Below, one piece after another: positions 57,301 through 64,000 of a stretch of 64,000 nt of DNA. Position numbers and translations under genes: made by a program. Origin of the DNA: Eurosta solidaginis (taxonomy: Eukaryota; Arthropoda; Insecta; Diptera; Tephritidae); assembly GCF_040869045.1 (NCBI RefSeq), contig NC_090319.1, positions 179,030,645 through 179,094,644 on the forward strand, in the 5' to 3' direction. Numbering within the stretch: the stretch's first letter is position 1; every line of letters begins with the position of its first letter. The notes beneath the pieces were generated by a model. It was not told the origin of the DNA. It did no database searches and saw nothing but the letters and a program-made list of their open reading frames with translations.

Positions 57301-58135
57301 TATATTATTAAAAATTGAATTTTACGGATTACTTACTAGGGGTTGAGCGTTTGGCCTTTGCCCTTTTGAAAAAAACGAAACGGCTTTACTTTAACATCAG
57401 TTGGCCATATATAAGAGTCTAGTAATTTACTATAGATTGAAGTCGAGACCCCAGGTTTAAAATTGCATCTTACTAACGAGCTAGAATCCGTGTTTCTCTT
57501 TACTAACTTATAACAATGAATAAGAGATGGCGAAATATTCGCATTTTTTGATACATAACTGATGATATCACTTGCATTAACTGGCGGCTTGAATGAGGAT
57601 AAATGTAACCATTTTAGGCGAACAGCTAGATTAAGATCAGCATTTACATTACTGCCTAGCCTACAACGATAGTAGCAGCCTTCTTGGATTTGTTTGTCTT
57701 AATTTCAGAAGTTACGTCATCAGATGCAGATTGCTTATTGTTGCCTTTATTCATAATAGTGACCCCAGCACAAGTAGGCACGGTTTCACTGGCAGAAGCG
57801 ACGTCATCAGATGCAGATTGTTTATTATTACCTTTCTCCATAATAGTGACGTCAGCATAAGTAGGCACAGTTTCACTGGCAGACTTCAACGGCATCACAT
57901 TATTTGCAGCCATAGTGTTATTGCTTTGCATGGCAGGCGATTGAGAGTCATTACTGGTTGTGTTTGTCAAAGACAAATCAATTAGAGGAGGCTTATTTGT
58001 TGTTGCAGCCGAACTGGTATTTGCATTTTGTTTAGCTATATTAGCTAATTGTTTAGCTTTAGAGGCCGAGACATTGCTAGTCGGCGATTTATTTACAGGC
58101 TGCGGTCTTTTTGCACCCGAGAGCAGGTCATTCAG
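54340..58135 (-). mobile_element. LINE-54, Jockey/CR1-like non-LTR retrotransposon, near full length
   Basis: Minus strand, with ORF1, endonuclease and reverse transcriptase in order, and an AATAAATATGAATATGAAT 3' end at left inserted in HINE2-D. The 5' border is uncertain: ORF1 reading can be extended to 58276, but 58140-58275 is a block of GATTCGAA/TCGAGTCG palindromic words that may be a DNA-transposon end instead. Confidence 0.8.
54427..57273 (-). pseudogene. LINE-54 ORF2: endonuclease and reverse transcriptase
   Basis: Endonuclease start at 57273 (DVYDLVETWLNNDFFDAEFF), frameshift near 57090, then 57016-56198 with FICVSYIPPCSNESLY, CVLGDFNLNRVVWS (catalytic GDFN), NILDLIFVDENL and SDMHHVPLSLL; SDMHH replaces the usual SDHH/SDH. 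After shifts near 56250 and 55900 the RT frame 55794-54427 is open for 455 residues with YTDFSKAFDTVSHK, SGVPQGSILGPILF, LLYADDLK (residues 173-180) and the C-terminal block RSLRSHNIFYGEVLRSNYLS. Known role: nicks DNA and copies the element RNA at the nick. Three or more frameshifts, but the RT catalytic core is preserved. Confidence 0.88.
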
Positions 58136-58276
58136 GCCTGTTCTGAATTCCGACTCGTTTTGAAAAGTAAAACGAGGCTGATTCCGAGTCGATTTCTTTT
58201 TGGCGTTCTCAATTCCGATTGAAAGAAATCGATTCGAAGTCGATTTCGAATCGTTTTCATTTCGAGTCGATAACAA
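57300..58276 (-). pseudogene. LINE-54 ORF1 (RNA-binding Gag-like), broken
   Basis: A frame from 58276 to 57656 is low-complexity and rich in S, N, T, A and K, with a 31-residue direct repeat (SASETVPTYADVTIMEKGN and SASETVPTCAGVTIMNKGN). After a stop at 57656 the next frame (57640-57330) reads SYVSKNANISPSLIHCYKL and SIYSKLLDSYIWPTDVKV then PFRFF, a fold typical of the C-terminal domain of CR1/Jockey ORF1 proteins. No CCHC knuckles. Known role: coats the LINE RNA. The extreme N-terminus may not belong to the LINE. Confidence 0.65.
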
Positions 58277-58290
58277 AGCGAAACAGCTCT
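58140..58290. repeat. Palindromic GATTCGAA/TCGAGTCG block
   Basis: Short inverted words recur: GATTCCGAGTCGATTTC, ATCGATTCGAAGTCGATTTC, GAATCG, CATTTCGAGTCGAT, and CTCGTTTTGAAAAGTAAAAC with GAG. Such subterminal palindromes are common at ends of Harbinger-type elements, and a Harbinger-like gene starts at 58348. A matching right end would lie beyond 64000. Confidence 0.45.
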
Positions 58291-58347
58291 TTTTATTAAC
58301 ATATTTTGGTTTTAGTTAAATTGAAATGATGTAAAAATTTGAATAAA

Positions 58348-59270
58348 ATGCCAGCACCAATGGTTTTCGGAAATACAGAGGCAAGAAGGCGTGCAATGGT
58401 GCATAAAAAACGTAAAAATCGACAGCTTAGATCGCAAGTGAACATATTACGGCAGCTGGATTCCAAGTAAGTTTGTTTAAATAAAATGGTTGGATCAAAG
58501 GGTATGTAAACATATGTATCTGTATTTTTAGATTTATAGAGTCCTACCGCGTAGATACGGACATTTTCCAAATAATCCTTAGTAAAATAGGCAATAAGTT
58601 GGCAGAACGCCATCGCCTTATTTCACCAACCACACAATTAGCGGCACACTCCGGTTTTTTCAACGGGATCATACCAACTGTGTATAGCCAAAGACCAAGA
58701 TATGAACATTGGCAGAAGCACCTTTTCAAAAATTTTGCACTCTACTATAGAGGAATTAGAAAACTGTATTTGTGAAGATAACATTCAGCTGAAGATGTCT
58801 ACAGCGGAAATAGATCTGTCTAAGGAATACTTTTATAGAACATTTAATTTTCCCGGTGTCATTGGTTGCATAGATGGCACACATGTAAAAATAGTAAAGC
58901 CTGCGATGGACGAATCCCTATTTTTTAATAGAAGGGGTTATTTTAGTATAAATGTTATGGTGGTAAGTTATAGAATACTTAGAGATTTGGGTTTCATCAG
59001 TAATGTGTAGTATTTTTTATTGGAAGGTTTGCAATTATAACATGGAAATACTAGCTGTAGATGCAAGTCACCCGGGGTCGTGTCATGATTCCTTCATATG
59101 GAATCAAAGTGAAGTAAGGCAGTTTTATAGAAATAATAGTGCTCCAAATACTTGGATTTTGGCGGATTCTGGAAATCCTGACGACGAAAACGAGGGTGAA
59201 ACCATTCCTCAAGCTGACATAGATGGAGTGGAAGTCAGAAATGAAGTTGCTCGTACTTTTCTTGTGTAAA
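58348..59270 (+). pseudogene. HARBI1-like transposase, copy a, 3' part deleted
   Basis: Exon 1 starts ATG 58348 (MPAPMVFGNTEARRRAMVHK). Intron 58470-58532 has a GTAAGT donor and TTTTTAG acceptor. Exon 2 (FIESYRVDTDIFQIILSKIG, ERHRLISPTTQLAA) shifts frame near 58655, then reads DMNIGRSTFSKILHSTIEEL and VIGCIDGTHVKIVKPAMDES with the first catalytic Asp, then RRGYFSINVM. A second intron (about 58960-59025) precedes NYNMEILAVDASHPGSCHDS and WILADSG (second Asp). Next, about 90 codons including the catalytic Glu are missing and the frame ends VEVRNEVARTFLV. Member of DDE_Tnp_4. Different family from Harbinger-1. Confidence 0.8.
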
Positions 59271-59289
59271 TATATATAAACTCGTGGCC

Positions 59290-59480
59290 AAAAGACCTCT
59301 CCTTCTCCCTCTACCTCTACCTAAACCTCTATCACTACATCTACTTCTACCTCTCCCTCTACCTCTACCTCTCCTCCCTCTACCTCTACCTCTCCTTCTC
59401 CCTCTACCTCTACCTCTCCTTCTCCCTCTACCACTACCTCTACCTCTTCCGCAACTTCTACATCTACCTCTACATCACCA
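59290..59480 (+). repeat. CTACCTCTACCTCTCC minisatellite
   Basis: Irregular tandem repeats of CTACCTCTACCTCTCCTTCT and variants directly after the transposase stop. One plus-strand frame reads as a Pro-Leu repeat, a by-product of the CTNCCN period. Confidence 0.85.
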
Positions 59481-59529
59481 TCTGCATTTCCATCTGATCT
59501 GTACTAAATCAGTCATGTTTATGTTATAA

Positions 59530-60079
59530 TAATATTAAAATAAAATAACGAAACGAGCTTTGGTTATTTTTTAAATTCCTTAGTTTCCTTTTCTTTGTCC
59601 AACTTGCTCCTCTTCCTCTGCTGAGAAGGAAACAAGCTCTGGACAAATGTGAGGTGCTTGTCCAACCCTGCGAAATACAATGGCTGGATGTCTCATACTT
59701 GCGGTGATTGTTCCTTTTTGCGCCCGAAGAAATGAACGGGGCTGTCTAGTGACCATATCACCGCCGCTTACTAAGCATAAACCTATATGTTAGGTCCCGC
59801 TCTTACGATAGCCGATTCTTAGCACCAATAAGGCTCTGTTTGAATCCCTCATATTGTTATCCATACAGCTTTAACGATCCTCAATCTCCTGTTACAGGTT
59901 AAAACCCAAACAAAAACTACACTTGCTGCGTCTGCCTTAAAATAAATGCCCTGTTTATTCGTGGTAAGATGAAAGAGTTTCCGCCGGACTTTATCTCACC
60001 TAATAGACCTAGCCCTCAATACACATCACTCCGTGCAATACAATCTATTTCATCCTGATATGAGAAACAGGTTAGGGGG
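59530..60079. other. Spacer, nothing firmly recognised
   Basis: No coding frame. Composition changes near 59600 to a more balanced one, which fits the start of another dispersed repeat upstream of the SINE at 60080, but no border could be fixed. Confidence 0.4.
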
Positions 60080-60475
60080 TCAGAATATACCCGCGGTAGG
60101 TATGCCTGTCGTAAGACGCGACTAAAATACCAGATTCAAGGGGCTGTGTAGCGCAACCCTTCAGGTTGCCAGCGCAATATACAGCTTCTCCAAACCCAAT
60201 TGTCAACCTCACCTATCCGCGGCGAATCCTGTTTCACTAACAGACGAGGCTCTGGCGACCCCAAGCTGCTCATGGAACTTGGGGGTGGGGAGGGAGGGAT
60301 GGCTTGAGGGTTTAATGTGGCCACATAAATCGTTCCCGAGATGGTCGGGCTAGCACCTTAATGGTGCTGTGTTACCTGAGCGTACCGGATCTGTATCCGG
60401 CAAAGGACCATCACATCGATAACACTACTCAAAGTCTTCGGGGAGCAACCTTATCGCTACAACAACAACAACAAT
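60080..60475 (+). mobile_element. (CAA)n-tailed SINE, long copy
   Basis: From CCGCGGTAGGTATGCCTGTC through CAAGGGGCTGTGTAGCGCAA and GAGGCTCTGGCGACCCC to the shared 3' part GTTCCCGAGATGGTCGGGCT and a TACAACAACAACAACAA tail. The 3' 150 bp match the truncated copy at 12014. It separates the two transposase fragments. G+C-rich against its surroundings. Confidence 0.75.
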
Positions 60476-60489
60476 TTTAGGACTCCATT

Positions 60490-61143
60490 CTTTCACTCAC
60501 GTGAAAATAATACAGCCAGCAGTGGACGAGTCCCTCTTTTTCAATAGAAAGGGATATTTTAGCGTTAATGTTATGTAAGTATGTTCTCAAATATTACAAT
60601 ATTTGGCTAGAAATCATGAAATGTCTCTTACAGGTTTGCAATTACAATATGGAAATAATAGCAGTAGATGAAAGTCACCCCGGTTCGTTTCATGATTCCT
60701 TAATTTGGAATCAAAGTGATGTGAGACAATTCTACATCAATAATCGTACCGAAAACTCTTGGATTTTGGCGGTCTCTGGTTATGCCCTAGAAAGTTTTAT
60801 GTTGACACCATACAGGAACCCACAACACGGATCCATGGAACATATATACAATAAAAAGCAGATAGGTTTATTCAAAAGTCGGTTTCGTTGCTTGCAAGGA
60901 ACTCTGCACTATGATCAACAGTTTGTTGCGCAGATTACCAATGTTTGTTCTGCGCTACACAACATTTGCCGCAAGCGTAACGTTCCAAGCAACGAAGATG
61001 ATAGGAATCACGAAATGCCAGATAGAAATGCTGAAACCGAAGAGGAGCATGAACAAATTGAGCAGCTCATTATATATGGAGCAGAGGTCAGGAATGAGGT
61101 CGCTCGAACTTTCCTTGCGGAAACCTCATTATCAGGGTCTTGA
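60490..61143 (+). pseudogene. HARBI1-like transposase, copy b, 5' part missing
   Basis: Starts abruptly within HVKIIQPAVDESLFFNRKGY after the SINE, has an intron with a GTAAGTATG donor (60574) and TCTTACAG acceptor (60634), then NYNMEIIAVDESHPGSFHDS, WILAVSGYALESFMLTPYRN, a catalytic Glu candidate in GSMEHIYNKKQIGLFKSRF, and SALHNICRKRNVPSN to a stop at 61141-61143. The second catalytic Asp of the usual ADSGY motif is Val here (AVSGY). It holds the segment that copy a has lost and lacks the part copy a has kept; the overlap is clearly diverged, so these are two elements, not one split gene. Confidence 0.8.
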
Positions 61144-61607
61144 ATTTTCTCTTCCTATTTTCTCCACCTTCCTCCTCTCTCACTTGTCATCACACACTCC
61201 TTAGGCTTTTGCTTCTCACATTCCTAACTCCTTTTCCTCTGATATTCCCACCCCCTCATAATTTTCCAACACTGTTAAAAAAAATTCTCATATTTATTGG
61301 TTTTGGTAAAATAAATTGATTATATTGATAATGGTGATTTATAACTTTTATTCCAATAACTACGTATTATTATTAATGGCTCCTCTTGAAATAAAAACGT
61401 CCCTGAAATATACACATGTATTTTTACAGGTACACTGCTGGTCAAATTAAAGTGTTAAATTGACAATCGTTTTATTCGTGTCTCTAATAATTTGTTCAAA
61501 TAAAAGAAAAATTTCACTTGTGATGTGATGCTCCGTCCAATTCAAAGATGCTTCTGATTCGTGACTGGAATCTCTATCCAAACCAAAGTCTGCGTTTAGG
61601 CAACTTC
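61144..61607. other. 3' flank of transposase b
   Basis: A pyrimidine-rich run (61150-61260) is followed by AT-rich DNA. TACACTGCTGGTCAAATTAA at 61431 resembles a Tc1/mariner terminus, but no partner end was found. Confidence 0.4.
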
Positions 61608-62322
61608 CTGCAATTTTCTTCAACTTTGGCTTCAGTAAAATTATGTTTCCTAATTTTCTATTCAATTATATGCAAATATATACCCCATTTCATAATTATA
61701 AGGTCACTCATATTAAAATGTTCTAATTTTGTTTATCATTTCGTTTAAATTAAAATTTTAATTTTTGTATAAATTAATTCCAAGTTAGGAGCCTTGCAAA
61801 TATACGCCCTAAATAAAAAACTTTAAATAAGTTAAAAAAAGTTTTGAAAAACGTTGACATTTTTTTGAAATACTTCAAATCAAAAAACCGAAACTCCATC
61901 AAATTCTAGATCCAAGGGATATAACTCCTAAGTCTGGGAAAATCTATTTTATTTTTTAAACATTATTTTCTTTAAAAGAACATTCAAAAAGTTTAGGACG
62001 CAGATTTGAACGGCTCCTAACTGGCAATTAATTTAATTAGAACATGTCCATGTGAGTAACCTTATGATTATGAAATGGGGTATATGTATATGTAATTAAG
62101 TTAATATGTATATTATGCAAAATTTGCAAAAACTTTAGAAAATTTTTTTTTATAGACTCAAGATTAGCACTACAAACATAAAAGTTTTTCCGAAACTTAT
62201 TTAAATTTTTGTGTAATTTGTAAACTAATATTTACAAGTTTTTCAACACTCATTAGCATATGCATTTATAGAAAAATTATTAAAATAATTTTACTGAAGC
62301 CAAAGTAGGCGAAAATTGCTAA
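61608..62322. repeat. Large imperfect palindrome
   Basis: Left arm 61608-61790, right arm 62014-62322. Pairing words: CTTTGGCTTCAGTAAAATTA with TAATTTTACTGAAGCCAAAG; ATACCCCATTTCATAATTAT with ATGATTATGAAATGGGGTAT; TTCCAAGTTAGGAGCC with GGCTCCTAACTGGCAA. The right arm carries about 150 extra bases between the first two words. The loop is about 220 bp. A foldback-type element or an inverted insertion pair. Confidence 0.8.
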
Positions 62323-62373
62323 AAAAAAAATACCTGTACACAGACTTGTTCTTCCTCGTGTACATTGCGTATA

Positions 62374-62556
62374 CATTAGGGCGTACTTTTTTTCCCAAGT
62401 ATTTTTTATGCACCGCCCAAAAGCATTTATAAAGTAGTTTATTTTATTTTTAAACCGTGATCCATTGACCTCTACAAAATTAATAGTAATAATAAAAATT
62501 AATTAATTTTCTGGTGCTGCATATAAACAACTTGGGAAATAAAAGACACCCTAATG
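62374..62556. mobile_element. MITE, 183 bp, TA target duplication (Tc1/mariner-like)
   Basis: Left end CATTAGGGCGTACTTTTTTT...CCCAAGT and right end ACTTGGGAAATAAAAGACAC...CCTAATG are inverted repeats of about 27 bp; each is bordered by TA (62372-62373, 62557-62558). No coding capacity. The mariner-like assignment rests on the TA duplication. Confidence 0.8.
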
Positions 62557-62600
62557 TACATATAGAGATCGATATTCACAGCATTGGTTAAGCATTGCAA

Positions 62601-63892
62601 TTACAAAAATTTTCGTAAAGTTTCCAACTTCAGCATCTCTGTTTCCTCCAATCTTTCGTTATGTCTTTTTCTCTCCTTTTCCTCCTGCTCTTTAATATCC
62701 AATTCTTTTTTCTTTAATGTTAGCAGTTCATCGAATGCACGGGCTATCCGATCAAATGCAGCATTTTGCTCCATGCACAATGTATTTCGTGGCTCAGTGT
62801 TAGCAGCTTTATTTCTGGTTGAATCTGCAATGCTGTCGCTGCGTTCATCAGCAGACTTTTCAGCGCCGTCACCTGGGACTTCCTGGTTGCTGCTTGTAGT
62901 TGGAGCTTGTCTGGGTCCATAGCGTCTGACGCCATCCGTACCATTCACGGATTTATATAGGCTACAGAGCACCGCAATTGCTTCTTCAGTCGCTGAAATA
63001 GGCTGCTGGGAATATGGTCCCCCACCAGTTGCATTCACTTCGCGCCGGTTATCCTACAACTTTTTCTTTATAGTGGACTTCCAATCGACCCAAGACTGTA
63101 AAGAGAGTTGAAATGAAACCAAAAGAAAAGAAACAGTAACTGTGAAGGTCCTCACCAAAAAAGCACAATTCACTTATTTATAATTTTAAGTAAATTGAAA
63201 AAAGTTTTTTCGAATGAACTGAGCATAGTACTAGTAGCGGGCGCCAGGGAAAGGAATCTGCATTTAAAAGTCAATTTTAAACATTTTTGGAATCGTGTAT
63301 TTTTGGTGTGGTGTTCTTTACTACAATAAGCAAATTGCAATCGAGATTTGGATTATTCTCTGCGACAGCACGCAACTGCTAATTTCTGTCGAGATATTTG
63401 CAATCAAAGTTGAACACTTTCCGTAATTTTTATGTGGTTGTTGTAATCACACATTTAGAGTGTTCCGAAAAGTGCAGAAAGCTGTTCTGCAAAGTAATAC
63501 TGAATATCGCGTAGCCGGTGATGGATCAGTTAAGGGTTATTTTGTTTTAAATCGTGGCCGAATGCAGCCAACTCAGAAAGGTGCCAATAAATGTTCACAG
63601 AAAGAAAAAAAATGTACTTCCAATTATTGATACGATCAAAACGCGTCTTTCCATCCCTTTTCCCAATTTTTTTGCTTACCTTTTTCCAAACAGCCAAATC
63701 TTTGCACGGAGGACCAACAGCATTCAGGGAATTTGCTAGTTCACCCCATTTTGCGTCTACATCCACTCTGTCCCCTTTAGTGAAATCTCTAGCAATAACT
63801 TCGTTGCTTTTATAAAGGATCAGAGGATTTCTTCCTGCTTTGGGTTTCGCTTCTTTCCCCTGAAACATATGAACATACATAAATATATCCAT
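62601..63892 (-). pseudogene. Myb/SANT-like Harbinger partner gene, partial
   Basis: Minus strand. The upstream exon (about 63883-63681) reads VIARDFTKGDRVDVDAKWGE and LNAVGPPCKDLAVWKK, the middle of the Myb/SANT-like domain, with a possible TTTCAG acceptor before it and a GTAAGC donor after it. The intron runs to CTCTTTACAG (63093). The next exon reads VDWKSTIKKKL, a TAG stop, then MNATGGGPYSQQPISATEEA and a C-terminal coiled coil (LTLKKKELDIKEQEEKERKR) ending at 62601. The first exon would lie near or past the right edge. Orientation is convergent with the two transposase fragments, as in Harbinger-1. Decayed by the in-frame stop. Confidence 0.75.
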
Positions 63893-64000
63893 ATTTGGAA
63901 CAAATTAAAGCAAAGTAAAACTGCCAAATGAATACCTACATTACAAAATCTCTTGTTTTTACTAAATATTTATAAGATATTTATTTTTATCACACTTCGT

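Noticed and set aside
59284..59529. Pro-Leu repeat protein
   Set aside because: Translation of the CTACCTCT minisatellite directly after a transposase stop codon; no independent coding evidence.
61431..61455. Possible Tc1/mariner element end
   Set aside because: No reverse-complement partner or transposase was found nearby, so a boundary cannot be supported.

Overview
The window looks like heterochromatin-like or transposon-rich DNA from a dipteran, most likely a true fruit fly (Tephritidae). The dipteran call rests on a decayed copy of the RNA polymerase II largest subunit that reads like the fly protein, and on DINE-1/Helentron-type repeats. The family-level call is an inference from remembered repeat families. 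I found no intact host gene, no real tRNA or rRNA gene, no CRISPR array and no prokaryotic feature. Almost every kilobase is a mobile element or its debris, often nested.

Layout. 1-9.4 kb: a LINE cut by the window edge, a GATCC-rich satellite, a complete Helentron-like element (HINE1) with a 130-bp tandem array, more satellite, a retroviral-like gag start and a LINE fragment. 9.9-20.5 kb: a hAT transposon (8-bp target duplication matching at 7 of 8 bases) opened by a 7.8-kb PIF/Harbinger element. The Harbinger has its own TIRs and a 3-bp TAT duplication, and carries a Myb/SANT gene broken by a SINE, an apparently intact transposase gene whose second intron holds a retroposon (itself split by a TIR element), and between the two genes a 2.4-kb intron-containing fragment of the RpII215 gene. 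This captured host-gene fragment is the most striking object in the window. 20.8-28.9 kb: an I/R1-type LINE end, a nearly complete RTE-like LINE 3' half, and a second HINE1 copy inserted in a foldback-type repeat. 29-39 kb: two tRNA-derived SINEs, then a run of minus-strand HINE2 elements arranged head to tail with a repeated chimeric junction, plus another SINE.

34.6-58.3 kb is built around a 5.6-kb block present twice (35053-40672 and about 50334-55977, about 0.1 percent different), each holding part of a gypsy LTR, a DUF4371-type hAT transposase, HINE2 pieces and a LINE 3' half. Between the copies lies a minus-strand gypsy element (Gypsy-A) whose gag is interrupted by a second gypsy element (Gypsy-B). 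The first LTR is a mosaic: its left 420 bp differ from the second LTR by several percent while the rest is identical. That pattern is expected if a solo-LTR allele and a full-element allele were placed side by side, either by tandem duplication or by an assembly that kept both haplotypes.

58.3-64 kb: a second, more decayed Harbinger-type region with two tandem partial HARBI1-like transposases on the plus strand, a 400-bp SINE, a large imperfect palindrome, a TA-flanked MITE, and a convergent Myb/SANT gene running off toward the right edge.

Functionally these are parasites: reverse transcriptase/endonuclease machines (LINEs, gypsy), cut-and-paste transposases (hAT, Harbinger plus its Myb partner), and non-autonomous passengers (HINEs, SINEs, MITEs) that would depend on enzymes coded elsewhere. 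Only the first Harbinger transposase and the RTE reverse transcriptase core look open enough to be possibly functional at protein level.
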